NCBI RefSeq assembly: GCF_016591975.1
Contig: NZ_AP024169.1
Span: 1,016,001-1,080,000, forward strand
DNA from: Anaeromicropila herbilytica
GTDB lineage: Bacteria; Bacillota; Clostridia; Lachnospirales; Lachnospiraceae
Length of the DNA: 64,000 bases
Direction: 5' to 3'
Part shown: piece by piece, positions 24,783-34,254 of the stretch
Layout: each line of letters begins with the position of its first letter
Position numbering within the stretch: the stretch's first letter is position 1
Position numbers and translations under genes: made by a program
The notes under the pieces: model-generated
Seen by the model: the letters and a program-made list of their open reading frames with translations, nothing else
Database searches by the model: none
What the model was told of the DNA's origin: nothing

Positions 24783-24814
24783 CCTAGCCACTTCTAGATA
24801 TTGTAGTGGCTAGG
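24783..24814 (+). terminator. Hairpin downstream of the candidate RNA
   Basis: CCTAGCCACT / AGTGGCTAGG with a 12-nt loop, a perfect 10-bp stem. It lacks a T tract and may be part of the RNA rather than a terminator. A further long imperfect stem (AACATAATGAA with its complement) spans about 24839-24895. Confidence 0.5.
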
Positions 24815-24928
24815 AAATAATTTATTAGCTTTTAATAGAACATAATGAAACTAAATGATCTTATCCTCCCCTCAATCCTTTAGTTCATTATGTTTTATTA
24901 AAAGTTAATAAACATATAAATTAACTAA

Positions 24929-24960
24929 AAAAAGCTGTTATTAATATGTATAACAGCTTT
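24929..24960 (+). terminator. Rho-independent terminator
   Basis: AAAAGCTGTTA / TAACAGCTTTTTTT with a 10-nt loop, between the candidate RNA and the 51-aa gene. Confidence 0.85.
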
Positions 24961-25030
24961 TTTGTTATCTTAGTACATATTGGACAAACAAGCACCATAT
25001 TTTATAAAGAGGAAATAAGGAGGATTTTTA

Positions 25031-25186
25031 ATGATAAAGAATGATACATATCAAGTAGAAAAAACTGAAATAAATGCTCATTCAATTCGATTTACAGTTA
25101 TTAATCGGAGACCAAGATCAACGGATAGAGCAAAAGAAAAAATTGAGAGTGAACTATTTAAAGTCTTTAAAAAATATTGTAATTAA
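25031..25186 (+). CDS. 51-aa protein upstream of the recombinase
   Basis: ATG after AGGAGG. KTEINAHSIRFTVINRRPRS followed by TDRAKEKIESELFKVFKKYC is a strand-rich then helical basic protein. Small genes of this kind often precede large serine recombinases in clostridial integrative elements and may be accessory factors. I do not recognise a named family. Confidence 0.6.
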   Translation: MIKNDTYQVEKTEINAHSIRFTVINRRPRSTDRAKEKIESELFKVFKKYCN

Positions 25187-25261
25187 TTGCAAAAAGAGAA
25201 AATGACTGCTATAATTTATGGTGCAGTACTCTTTTTATGCATACATATGGAGGTGTAAATA

Positions 25262-26764
25262 ATGTATGCACTTTATGCTAGACAATCAATTGAGAAAAAA
25301 GATAGTATATCAGTAGAAAGTCAAATTGAATATTGCAAATATGAAACCCATGGTGATCAATATAAAGAATATATTGATAGAGGGTATAGCGGTAAAAATA
25401 CGAATCGACCAGCTTTTGAAGAAATGATTATAGATATTGAGCAAGGAAAAATTTCTAAAGTTGTGGTCTATAAGCTTGACCGAATAAGCAGATCAATATT
25501 AGATTTTTCTAATTTAATGGAGATGTTTCAAAAATATCAAGTTGAGTTTATATCCACAACAGAAAAATTTGATACTTCGACACCAATAGGCAGAGCTATG
25601 CTTAATATATGTATAGTGTTTGCACAATTAGAAAGAGAAACCATACAAAAGAGAGTTATAGATGCATATTATTCAAGAAGTAAAAGAGGCTTTTATATGG
25701 GGGGACGAGTTCCGTATGGATTTAATGTTGAAAATACAGTAATTGATGGAATTAAAACTTCTCAGTATGCTCAAATACCAGAAGAATGTGAACAGATTAA
25801 ACTTTTATATGCCATGTATTCAGATAAAAAGAATTCACTAGGAGATATTCTTCGATATTTAAATAAGAATAGTATAAAAAATTTGCGTGGTGCAGCATGG
25901 TGTACAGCTCGGATAAGTGAAATGTTACGCAACCCTGTTTACGTAAGAGCTGATGCTGATGTATATACTTTTTTTAAAAGTCAAGGAACTAATATTTATA
26001 ATAACATCTCAGATTTTACTGGATATAATGGCTGTTATTTGTACAAGGGAACAATCTCCTCGACTAGAAAGCAGTGTGATTTAACTAATAAAGAACTAGT
26101 GTTAGCACCTCATGAAGGTGTTGTTTCTTCAAATGTATGGCTAAAATGTAGAATGAGATTTTTACAAAACAGACAAGCTACAATCGATAGTAAGGCTAAG
26201 AACTCATGGCTTGTTGGTAAAGTGAAATGTGGAAAATGTGGCTATGCATTAACTATTAAGAAGTCGAATACTAAGTGGGAAAGATACTTTGTTTGTAGTG
26301 GTAAAGCAACTTTGAAAAATTGCAATGGAACTGGTAAAACAGTATATGCAAAGTTATTGGAAGAATATATGCTTGAAGCTATAAAACAAAAATTAACTGA
26401 GTTTAATGTATTAACTGAACAAGATAGGGGAGAGTTAAATCCCAAAATTAATGAAGACAAAATTAAACTTACTAATGTTGAAAATGAAATCAATTCCTTA
26501 CTTGAAAAAGTAATAGGCGCTAATGATACATTAATGGGTTATATAAATGAAAGAATTGAGAAACTTGATGAAGAAAGAAAAAGATTACAGGAAGAAATTT
26601 TAAGTTTTTCATTTAATTCAGAAGACAACTCAGTTCAGGCTATTTCAAATCACATCGAAAAATGGGAAGAACTAACCTTTGAAGATAAGAGGATTGTTGT
26701 AGATTCATTAATTAAGATAATATACATAGAAGATGACAATATAGATATTACATGGAATTTTTAG
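25262..26764 (+). CDS. Large serine recombinase / integrase
   Basis: 500 residues (GGAGGTG upstream). Resolvase catalytic domain residues 2-140: YARQSIEKKDS with catalytic Ser9, VYKLDRISRSILDF with the active-site Arg pair. Recombinase domain about 150-290 (GGRVPYGFNVE, LRNPVYVRADADVY). Zinc ribbon about 322-355 (CGKCGYALTIKK and CSGKATLKNC), then a coiled coil about 385-440 that controls integration versus excision. It inserts or excises an element at an att site. It lies at the very end of the accessory region, next to an interrupted gene, the usual place for such integrases. Confidence 0.92.
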   Translation: MYALYARQSIEKKDSISVESQIEYCKYETHGDQYKEYIDRGYSGKNTNRPAFEEMIIDIEQGKISKVVVYKLDRISRSILDFSNLMEMFQKYQVEFISTTEKFDTSTPIGRAMLNICIVFAQLERETIQKRVIDAYYSRSKRGFYMGGRVPYGFNVENTVIDGIKTSQYAQIPEECEQIKLLYAMYSDKKNSLGDILRYLNKNSIKNLRGAAWCTARISEMLRNPVYVRADADVYTFFKSQGTNIYNNISDFTGYNGCYLYKGTISSTRKQCDLTNKELVLAPHEGVVSSNVWLKCRMRFLQNRQATIDSKAKNSWLVGKVKCGKCGYALTIKKSNTKWERYFVCSGKATLKNCNGTGKTVYAKLLEEYMLEAIKQKLTEFNVLTEQDRGELNPKINEDKIKLTNVENEINSLLEKVIGANDTLMGYINERIEKLDEERKRLQEEILSFSFNSEDNSVQAISNHIEKWEELTFEDKRIVVDSLIKIIYIEDDNIDITWNF

Positions 26765-26776
26765 TATTAGTAAAAT

Positions 26777-26890
26777 ATGCTTCCAAGTGTACGATTTGGT
26801 GAAGCTCTACGCGTTGCGCAAGATAAATTGGATTCAAGAAACTTCTATGCATTTAACCCTGAATTCGATTCAGCAAAGAATTGTAAATAG
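26777..26890 (+). pseudogene. 3' remnant of a gene interrupted by the element (likely att junction)
   Basis: Open frame of 37 codons immediately after the recombinase, MLPSVRFGEALRVAQDKLDS continuing to NPEFDSAKNC, ending in TAG and a strong terminator at 26943. The composition is that of a conserved protein C-terminus (more Gly/Ala/Arg and G+C than its surroundings) and it has no ribosome site. I read it as the tail of the target gene, cut off by integration. The parent gene is not recognised. Confidence 0.5.
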
Positions 26891-27202
26891 TAATCTGAGT
26901 TTATTATATAGCGTCGAATATTCTTAATTATATTTCTATAATAAAAAGCGCCTAACGTGTGTTGGGCGCTTTTTATAATGTGCTACAGGGAAAAGTACTA
27001 GTTACACTGTTTGTGTGATTCAATAGTAGCAGCATATTTATTCTTATAATAGGTTGATAAAATTGTCGTTAATTGATATTATATAGAAATAAAGAGAATA
27101 TTTTGGAAATATTCATGGCCTTAACTATGCATTAATAAGTTTTACTATAGACTGACTAGGGATAAAGCAGTAGTAGCATGTTAATATGAAGAAGGGGGTA
27201 GA
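26891..27202 (+). other. Intergenic region past the element end
   Basis: 312 nt. Holds the terminator at 26943-26975; nothing else is supportable beyond the GGGGG ribosome site of the next gene. Confidence 0.4.
26943..26975 (+). terminator. Terminator of the interrupted target gene
   Basis: AAAAAGCGCCTAAC / GTTGGGCGCTTTTT with a 4-nt loop. Its G+C-rich stem suits a chromosomal gene. Confidence 0.85.
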
Positions 27203-28273
27203 ATGATGAAACTTACTAGTGTAACAGACTTGTCGCAAGTTAGATTTGATTCAAGTGAAGCAATAAGGAATACCAATACTAGTGTTAGTGAAGAATACAG
27301 AGCAGCGGATAAAATAACTTACATACCTTGGGAGGACATGAAGCATCAGGTATCTATTGGTAAGGATGGAAAAGAATTCAGCGTGCCAATTGGATATTAT
27401 AAGATGAATAATGAGAATCTTACGAGAGACTATATGGATGTATTTTCATCCAAAGCGCAAGGTAAGGATGTTAGTAATTATGAATATTATGTTAAAAATT
27501 TTATTACTGATATCACAAAAGATTTTAGTGATAGTAGTAGTGTGAAAAATGATGAAGTATCTATTGAAAAAGGAGTTGGTGATCTTGTATCTGAAATGCA
27601 AGAGAATAAATCACTTGGAATTTCGAATGAGATAGGAAATCTAAAAACAAAATTTTCGGTGAATGGAGTTGATTTTACCATTAAGGAATTAATGGACTCT
27701 AAAAAGACAATGGATTATGCAACATCAATGATTCCTACTACCGGAAGTGGACTAGATTATATGAATTTTGGAGATATGGGAATAGCAAAAGGTAAAGTAA
27801 GAACTTTTGCTGAACAGAATTTAAATAAAGAACAACAAGATCTACTCAATTCAACAATATCTGCAAGAGTAGAAAAAATTATTAATTCAGTACCAGAAAA
27901 AGTGAATCCAAACTACTTAAAAGATAAGATTATTGATGAGAACAATAAGTTCTATTCTATTAAGAATACACAAGCGGCAACTAATACAGAGTATGCCAGA
28001 AAAATAATGGATACTTTTGAAAATGTCGATTATACTGATATTGATAGTTTTAAAAAAGCATCGCAAGAATATAGAAGACTTATTAAGCCAGTATGCGAAT
28101 CCTTTGGAGTTATAAATATTGGTAGAAATCAAGCTTTGACGGATGTAATTAATTATGAGATTAACAGATTTGAAAAATTTTATGATGAATCATATCAAAG
28201 AGTTTATTTAACACCGGATGAATTTAAAGAGAAAATTAGAACAGCAAAGAATGTGATAGATATTTATAGTTAA
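27203..28273 (+). CDS. Uncharacterised 356-aa hydrophilic protein
   Basis: ATG 27203 or 27206, ribosome site AAGGGGG. No signal peptide, no membrane helix. It is rich in Asp, Ser, Asn and Lys, with a low-complexity stretch DFSDSSSVKND (near residue 110) and helical parts. A central TTGSGLDYMNFGDMGIAKGK may be a structured loop. Its make-up resembles substrates or regulators of surface appendages in Lachnospiraceae, but no domain is recognised. It stands alone with its own downstream hairpin. Confidence 0.6.
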   Translation: MMKLTSVTDLSQVRFDSSEAIRNTNTSVSEEYRAADKITYIPWEDMKHQVSIGKDGKEFSVPIGYYKMNNENLTRDYMDVFSSKAQGKDVSNYEYYVKNFITDITKDFSDSSSVKNDEVSIEKGVGDLVSEMQENKSLGISNEIGNLKTKFSVNGVDFTIKELMDSKKTMDYATSMIPTTGSGLDYMNFGDMGIAKGKVRTFAEQNLNKEQQDLLNSTISARVEKIINSVPEKVNPNYLKDKIIDENNKFYSIKNTQAATNTEYARKIMDTFENVDYTDIDSFKKASQEYRRLIKPVCESFGVINIGRNQALTDVINYEINRFEKFYDESYQRVYLTPDEFKEKIRTAKNVIDIYS

Positions 28274-28280
28274 ATAGAAT

Positions 28281-28343
28281 AAGGGGTGTTTCAATATCAA
28301 TGTACAAGATTAACTTAAGACATTGGTATTAAAACAGCCCCTT
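28281..28343. terminator. Long convergent hairpin
   Basis: AAGGGG-GTTT-AATA-CAATGT pairs with ACATTG-TATT-AAAC-CCCCTT with small bulges, between convergent genes. Confidence 0.65.
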
Positions 28344-28345
28344 GT

Positions 28346-29029
28346 TTATTTATGAGTAATTTGATTAATCTGAACTGTGGTATCACCAGAGAAGGATACT
28401 CCAGCGCCTTCTTTTGAATATCTCAAGGTAATATAATTGACAGCATCATTCGATTTTTTGACTGGTGATATGGAACCATTCTTAGGATAGTCTAAATGTT
28501 TGGCAAGTAGATCCCAGTAATTCTTTAATTTCTTTTTGACATCTGGCTTAATATCTTTAATCTTATCTCCACTTAGCCAAGTGGTACAGGTAGTCTTTCT
28601 AATATCCACCCAGTCATTACCAGTTCCATACAATTTGTTAATATGATCCTTTATTTTATTACCATCCACGTTTTTATAGGTAAGACTTACATAGGTAAGA
28701 TAGCTTGATTTGTAGGGAAACCAGTCTTCACTAGGCTTATCACAGATTTCTAATGAAACAGTAGCATTATAACCGAATTCTTTGATTTTATTTTTTAGTG
28801 TAACTATAGTAATTGGCTTTTCGTAATCATATGTTACACCATCTACCCCATTCTTAATATTAAGAGTTTTCTCAATTTCTTCTAATGACATTCCCCAATA
28901 TAATTCTTTCATAGGTGGTTGAAATCCATATTTTCTTTGTGATGGTGCTTTATTATGGATGGTACAGCCAGTTAGTAGTAAGCAGATGGAGCAAAAAAGA
29001 ATAAAAGGTGTTACGATATTGTGTCGCAT
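28346..29029 (-). CDS. Lipoprotein of unknown function
   Basis: 227 residues (GGGAGG upstream). Signal peptide with lipobox LLTGC (Cys near 22) marks a lipid-anchored surface protein. The region from PPMKELYWGMSLEEIEKTLN is a short helix-turn typical of small clostridial lipoproteins of the BamE/SmpA-like fold class, followed by mixed strands. No enzyme motif. Single-gene unit. Confidence 0.75.
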   Translation of the reverse strand: MRHNIVTPFILFCSICLLLTGCTIHNKAPSQRKYGFQPPMKELYWGMSLEEIEKTLNIKNGVDGVTYDYEKPITIVTLKNKIKEFGYNATVSLEICDKPSEDWFPYKSSYLTYVSLTYKNVDGNKIKDHINKLYGTGNDWVDIRKTTCTTWLSGDKIKDIKPDVKKKLKNYWDLLAKHLDYPKNGSISPVKKSNDAVNYITLRYSKEGAGVSFSGDTTVQINQITHK

Positions 29030-29497
29030 GATTGAAGCCTCCCTCTTGCATATTCATCGCAGATGAAATCACTAATATCACTCTAAATGAGTAATTAACT
29101 TATATAAATAATAACTCCTAATACAAATAATGTAAACATCTATATCTAGCGATACATTATATTTTAAAGTCTTGTCCACAAGTTTGTTAATAGTTATCTA
29201 CATTTTGTGGATAACTATGTTGAAATCTATAGATATAGGGAGTCAATCAGACTTTTAATTTAGATAATCATACAAGGATTTGTAAATGTGTGATTAAAGA
29301 ATATAAAAATGAAACACACTCTTTGGGAGAAAGAGTGTGTTTGGAAGGGGGAGTATCAACATTAATAGTGAATACTATTATTGATATTTTTATTATACAA
29401 TTTTTTGTTTTTTTCGTCAAGTGATAACTTTTAAATATTTTATAAACTTCTAAATATTTTATAAACAATAGATATAAGTTATTGCTTGAGTCTGATG
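29030..29497. other. Intergenic region
   Basis: 468 nt of AT-rich sequence with the hairpin at 29312-29342. Short frames in it lack ribosome sites and codon structure. TTGTGGATAACTATG near 29204 is AT-rich spacer; no promoter is confidently seen. Confidence 0.4.
29312..29342 (-). terminator. Perfect 13-bp hairpin
   Basis: AAACACACTCTTT / AAAGAGTGTGTTT with a 5-nt loop. On the minus strand CATTTTT follows, so it may end the EamA transcript, though it lies 156 nt past that gene. Confidence 0.55.
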
Positions 29498-30367
29498 CTA
29501 CTTTGTTTTTAACAAACTAAGTAATACCCCAGCAATAATTAAAATTGCACCAATCACGATATTTGTTGTAATGGTTTCTCCTAAAAATACGATTCCAAGC
29601 AGGATGGAGACAAGAGGTTGTACTGGATAAAATGCAGAACAAGTTCCAGCTTCCAATATGGAAAGACTCTTGTTCCAAAGGACATATGCAACGCCTGTAC
29701 ATATAATACTCATATATAGAAGCGCAATGACTGATTCAATATCAATATGTATACTATTAGAAGTTATCATCTCACTTATACTGATTGGTAGATTGCATAG
29801 TGCTGCGATAATCAAGCCATATAGAGTAATCTGTAAGGAGTCATATTTTTGTGTAACCTTACGCATAAAGACAGAAACCAAGGACCAAGTAAGAACAGAG
29901 AATATTGAAAAGACAATTCCAACAATCTGTCCATTGGCACCACCACCTCCAATAATCAGATAGACACCTATTAATGCAAGAACAATGCTTCCGATTTTCT
30001 TAAGCGTTAGTTTTTCCTTTAATATAATTGACGCCATTATCATTATTACTACTGGATTTAAAGAGTTTACTAAAGACGCGTAAGAAGCACTAGATAATTT
30101 AGTGCCAATTAATTGTGCACTGACTGATATAAAATAACCACCTATTCCAACTAAAGCAATGTATTTATAGTCACCTTTTTCGACTCTTTTTAGTTTTTTC
30201 TTTCCTAAGATAAAATATAATGAAATACTAGCAATTAAAAATCTTAAAAATAGAATCGTAAACGTTGGAATTTTTCCTAATACAAATTTACTAACTACAT
30301 ATAAGCTTCCCCATATACCAAAAACTAATAATAAGTAAAGATAAGCAATATGATTTGATTTCTTCAT
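29498..30367 (-). CDS. EamA/DMT-family transporter
   Basis: 289 residues (AAAGGCG upstream) with ten membrane segments in two repeated EamA halves: FGIWGSLYVVSKFVLGKIPT with FLRFLIASISLYF, and SIFSVLTWSLVSVFMRKVTQ with AYVLWNKSLSILEAG in the second. Drug/metabolite superfamily exporters move small metabolites out of the cell; the substrate cannot be told from sequence. Single-gene unit. Confidence 0.9.
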   Translation of the reverse strand: MKKSNHIAYLYLLLVFGIWGSLYVVSKFVLGKIPTFTILFLRFLIASISLYFILGKKKLKRVEKGDYKYIALVGIGGYFISVSAQLIGTKLSSASYASLVNSLNPVVIMIMASIILKEKLTLKKIGSIVLALIGVYLIIGGGGANGQIVGIVFSIFSVLTWSLVSVFMRKVTQKYDSLQITLYGLIIAALCNLPISISEMITSNSIHIDIESVIALLYMSIICTGVAYVLWNKSLSILEAGTCSAFYPVQPLVSILLGIVFLGETITTNIVIGAILIIAGVLLSLLKTK

Positions 30368-30759
30368 AATTATGTCTCGCCTTTCGTAAAATCAACATTA
30401 AGTCACTCATAAAACCCTAGCTATTTTAAATCTAATGCTATTATCTGTCAAGAAACCAATACCACGAAATTATTAATTTCTAGAAGTAAGACTCAGTATG
30501 AAATAACACGATCGATACAAGAAAAAAGCAGAAAAATAGGAAATTAACCATATGGAATTTTTAGGTAAGTAGGTGTATAATACACACAACCAAGTGTATT
30601 ATACTTTACACAATAGAGTTAAGGAGATGAGTCTAAAAGGTAAAATATTAAATCATAGTATTATCAAAGCAAACCAAGAATATATTTAATTCGTTAAATA
30701 TAGTTTACGATTGGAGTTACAGAAGTTTTTAAATCTTTAGAAAGAAGGTTTGGACAATA
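30368..30759 (+). other. Leader region of the P-type ATPase operon
   Basis: 392 nt. Contains the perfect 11-bp inverted repeat at 30575-30604 and a second AT-rich stem (AATATATTTA / TTAAATATA, about 30681-30704). Possibly an operator and a leader structure. It does not show the conserved core of a ydaO/c-di-AMP riboswitch that I could recognise. Confidence 0.4.
30575..30604. promoter_or_regulatory. Operator-like inverted repeat
   Basis: GTATAATACAC-N8-GTGTATTATAC, perfect 11-bp arms, about 155 bp before the ATPase start. Either arm contains a TATAAT-like -10, so it could be an operator overlapping a promoter. Confidence 0.45.
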
Positions 30760-33579
30760 GTGGGAGAAAGTACACAGTCAAAAACGAAAGATAATATTTA
30801 TAAATTACCAACAGACAAAGTATATGAAGTATTAGGAACTACCCCTGGTGGGTTAAGTAAAGAGGTAGCAGAGCAAAGGCAAAAAGAACATGGTAAAAAT
30901 ATTATTGAAACAATTAAGAAAAAGTCAGCTCTGCTTACATTCCTAGCAAATTTTACTCATTTAATGGCTATTTTACTATGGGTTGGTGGTCTAGTTGCAT
31001 TTTGGGCTGATATGCCACAACTTGGTGTTGCAATCTGGTTAGTCAATGTCATTAACGGAGTATTTAGTTTTTGGCAGGAAAGTCGTGCGGATAAAGCAAC
31101 CGAAGCTTTAAAAAATATGTTACCTTCTTATGCCAGAGTTCTTCGTAGTGGGGAAGAACAAAAAATATTATCTGAAGACTTAGTTCCTGGAGATATTATT
31201 CTACTAGAAGAAGGCGACAAGATATCCGCAGATGCCAGAATTATTGAATGTAGTGATTTTCAAGTAGACCAATCTACTCTAACAGGAGAATCGAATCCAG
31301 TTAGAAAGACGAAAGATGCGATACTAAAAGATGATTTAACGCATGCAGAGATACCAAATCTCATTTTTGCAGGTACCAGTGTTGCTGAGGGTAATGGTAA
31401 AGCCGTTGTCATGGATATAGGAATGCATACGGAATTTGGTAAGATTGCATATTTAACACAAAACATGCAAAAGGAAAATAGTCCTCTTCAAAAAGAATTG
31501 AATCGTGTAACAAAGCAAGTTTCTATCATTGCTATATCATTTGGAGTTGTTTTCTTTTTTGCGTCTACTTTCCTTGTGAAAGAATCGGTAGCAGCTTCCT
31601 TTATCTTTGCATTAGGTATGGTAGTTGCATTTATACCAGAAGGATTACTTCCAACTGTAACATTGGCGCTTGCTATGGCAGTACAACGTATGTCTAAGAG
31701 AAATGCTTTAGTGAAGAAATTATCTTCTGTTGAAACCTTAGGTAGTACCACAGTAATATGTACAGATAAGACTGGTACCCTTACACAGAATGAGATGACT
31801 GTTAGTCACCTATGGTTAGCAGAAAAGCAATTTAGCGTATCAGGTGTTGGATATGCACCATCAGGTGATATTTTGCTGAGCAATAAGAAAGTAATGGCAA
31901 GTGAGGATGAGGATTTAAGATTATTATTATCTGCTGCAGCATTATGTAGTAATGCAAGGTTATTACCTCCAGGTGAAGAATCTGCCAGGTACACAGTACT
32001 AGGAGATCCAACCGAAGCTTGTTTAGGTGTAGTTGCTGAAAAAGCTGGAATAGATGTAAAAAAACAAAGTGAATTAACTCCAAGACTTCGTGAGTTACCA
32101 TTTGAATCACGTCGTAAGAGAATGACTACCATTCACCAATTAGAGAAGCCAATGGAGGGTACGAATCGTATTGCTTATGTAAAAGGAGCACCAAAGGAAG
32201 TTATGAAACTAAGCGATTCCATTCGTGTAAATGGAACCATTATTCCAATGGAAGAGGAAATGCGTAATAAGATTATGGAGGCTAATGATAATTATGCTCG
32301 TAAGGGGCTTCGTGTACTTGCAGTAGCTTATCGTTTGATTCACAAAAATGATGATGTTCCCAAAAATATGAGTGCCTATACTCCTGAGATTATTGAAAAA
32401 GAATTAGTCTTTGTTGGCTTAATTGTAATGGCAGATCCTCCAAGACCAGAAGTAGCAAGTGCAGTAGAAGAATGCCATAGAGCTGGAATTCGTATCATAA
32501 TGATAACAGGTGATTATGGACTTACTGCTGAAAGTATTGCAAAACGTATTGGAATAGTAAAAGGAAAGCATCCAAGAGTTGTATCAGGATTAGAGCTAGA
32601 AGCATTAACAGATGAGCAGCTAAAAGAGTATCTAAAGGATGAGATTATCTTTGCACGTGTTGCACCAGAACAGAAATTAAGAGTTGTTACAAACCTACAA
32701 GAGATGGGTGAGATTGTAGCGGTTACTGGAGATGGTGTAAATGATTCTCCAGCTCTTAAAAAAGCAGATATCGGTGTTGCGATGGGTATTGCTGGTACCG
32801 ATGTGGCCAAAGAAGCAGCAGATATGATATTAACTGATGATAATTTTGCATCCATTGTTCATGCAATTGAAGAAGGTCGCGCAGTTTATAGTAATATACA
32901 GAAATTTATGTTATACATATTGAACTCTAATATGCCAGAAGCGGTTCCATCAGCACTTTATTTATTCTCGAAAGGTGCTATTCCATTGCCACTAACGGTA
33001 ATGCAGATTCTTACCATAGACCTAGGTACAGATATGTTACCAGCACTCGGATTAGGAACAGAGAAACCAGAAGAGGGTATTATGAACCAACCACCAAGGA
33101 AGCAAAATCAACCTTTATTACATAAAAAGCTAATAATTAAAGCATTTCTATGGTATGGATTATTAGGATCAATAGGATCAACAATATCTTATTTCTTTGT
33201 TAACATACAAAATGGATGGCCATCTGTACCACTTGCAGGAGATGGAAGCGATATTTATCTAAAAGCTACAGCAATGGCACTTGCAGCAATTGTATTTACT
33301 CAGATTGGTGCTGTATTTAATTGTCGTACTGAGAAGCAGTCAGTATTTAAAGTTGGTTTATTTAGCAACAAGAGGGTTAACTTTGGTATTGTATTTGAAA
33401 TAATGCTGATATTCCTTTTTGTTTATTTACCACCACTTCAATCTGTTTTTCATACTGCAGCCCTTGATCTAACCGATTGGCTATTCTTATGTATATGGCC
33501 ACCACTAATCTTATTACTCGAGGAACTAAGAAAACGAATTGTTCGTAATAAAGAAGCAATTAAAGTTAAAGAAGGGTGA
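30760..33579 (+). CDS. P-type cation-transporting ATPase (type II)
   Basis: 939 residues from GTG 30760 (GAAGG upstream). N-terminal cation-ATPase domain, actuator loop with TLTGES (about 173), membrane PEGL motif FIPEGLLPTVTLALAMA, phosphorylation site DKTGTLTQ (Asp about 337), nucleotide domain with KGAPKEV, hinge TGDGVNDSPALKKADIGVAMG, C-terminal helices with about four membrane segments. FIPEGLLPTVT resembles the Na/K- and Ca-type pumps and lacks the CPx motif of copper pumps, so it moves a hard cation (Na, K, Ca or H). Two TrkA-like genes follow in the operon, suggesting K or Na balance. Confidence 0.9.
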   Translation: MGESTQSKTKDNIYKLPTDKVYEVLGTTPGGLSKEVAEQRQKEHGKNIIETIKKKSALLTFLANFTHLMAILLWVGGLVAFWADMPQLGVAIWLVNVINGVFSFWQESRADKATEALKNMLPSYARVLRSGEEQKILSEDLVPGDIILLEEGDKISADARIIECSDFQVDQSTLTGESNPVRKTKDAILKDDLTHAEIPNLIFAGTSVAEGNGKAVVMDIGMHTEFGKIAYLTQNMQKENSPLQKELNRVTKQVSIIAISFGVVFFFASTFLVKESVAASFIFALGMVVAFIPEGLLPTVTLALAMAVQRMSKRNALVKKLSSVETLGSTTVICTDKTGTLTQNEMTVSHLWLAEKQFSVSGVGYAPSGDILLSNKKVMASEDEDLRLLLSAAALCSNARLLPPGEESARYTVLGDPTEACLGVVAEKAGIDVKKQSELTPRLRELPFESRRKRMTTIHQLEKPMEGTNRIAYVKGAPKEVMKLSDSIRVNGTIIPMEEEMRNKIMEANDNYARKGLRVLAVAYRLIHKNDDVPKNMSAYTPEIIEKELVFVGLIVMADPPRPEVASAVEECHRAGIRIIMITGDYGLTAESIAKRIGIVKGKHPRVVSGLELEALTDEQLKEYLKDEIIFARVAPEQKLRVVTNLQEMGEIVAVTGDGVNDSPALKKADIGVAMGIAGTDVAKEAADMILTDDNFASIVHAIEEGRAVYSNIQKFMLYILNSNMPEAVPSALYLFSKGAIPLPLTVMQILTIDLGTDMLPALGLGTEKPEEGIMNQPPRKQNQPLLHKKLIIKAFLWYGLLGSIGSTISYFFVNIQNGWPSVPLAGDGSDIYLKATAMALAAIVFTQIGAVFNCRTEKQSVFKVGLFSNKRVNFGIVFEIMLIFLFVYLPPLQSVFHTAALDLTDWLFLCIWPPLILLLEELRKRIVRNKEAIKVKEG

Positions 33580-33584
33580 TCATT

Positions 33585-34238
33585 ATGAAGGTAATTGTAG
33601 TAGGTTTAGGAAGGATGGGAATTGGATTATCGCTTAACTTAATGAAAAAGGGACACCAAATCACTGTGATTGATTCCAATCCAAGCGCGTTTGAAAAATT
33701 AGGGAAGAACTTTAATGGAACCAAAATAGTAGGAATCGGATTCGACAGAGAAGTATTAACTGAGGCTAGAATTGATCAGGTGGATGCGGTTGTATCTTGT
33801 ACCTCAAGTGATGAAGCAAATGCTGTTATTGCACGTATTGCTAGAAATATCTACCGCGTGCCACGTGTTGTTGCAAGACTCTATGATTCCAGAAAAGCAG
33901 ATATTTATCGAAGAATTGGTATACAGACCATATCAACTACTACCTGGGGGATTGAAAGAGCAACAGAGATTCTATCCTATCATCAACTAGATAGTGTTTA
34001 CGAAATGGGGAATGGCAATGTGAATCTTGTACGAATTGAAGTACCATCTCTGTTGGTAGGTCGTAGTGTTAACGAGATTATTTCAATTGGAGAGATTCAT
34101 GTTGTTGCAATCAGTCGTAATAATAGGACATTTATCCCTACTAGCGGTACAATCCTTGAGGCCGAGGATATTCTATATATTTCAGTGATATCTTCTGCAA
34201 CGGATAAATTAAAATCCATGATGGATTTAATTGGATAG
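33585..34238 (+). CDS. TrkA/RCK-family NAD-binding regulator, copy 1
   Basis: 217 residues from ATG 33585 (AGAAGGGTGA upstream), 5 nt after the ATPase stop. Rossmann motif VVGLGRMGIGLSLN, acidic end VIDSN, TrkA_N about 1-120, then a TrkA_C/RCK_C domain about 140-217 (VNLVRIEVPSLLVGRSVNEI). Such proteins bind NAD(H) or nucleotides and gate Trk/Ktr potassium transporters. No TrkH/KtrB is encoded here, so the target may be the ATPase. Confidence 0.88.
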   Translation: MKVIVVGLGRMGIGLSLNLMKKGHQITVIDSNPSAFEKLGKNFNGTKIVGIGFDREVLTEARIDQVDAVVSCTSSDEANAVIARIARNIYRVPRVVARLYDSRKADIYRRIGIQTISTTTWGIERATEILSYHQLDSVYEMGNGNVNLVRIEVPSLLVGRSVNEIISIGEIHVVAISRNNRTFIPTSGTILEAEDILYISVISSATDKLKSMMDLIG

Positions 34239-34254
34239 AGGGGGAGGAATCAGA

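Noticed and set aside
24361..24800. The structured region as a group I or II intron, tmRNA or RNase P RNA
   Set aside because: I find no GTGYG start or domain V, no conserved P7-like core, no tag-peptide frame and no RNase P signature.
31260..32855. Several minus-strand open frames inside the P-type ATPase gene
   Set aside because: The sense strand encodes a complete, motif-bearing ATPase; the antisense frames have no family match or ribosome site.
30760..33579. The P-type ATPase as the copper pump of the Met-rich system
   Set aside because: It lacks the CPx motif and N-terminal metal-binding domains of P1B pumps and has the PEGL motif of type II pumps; it lies outside the island.
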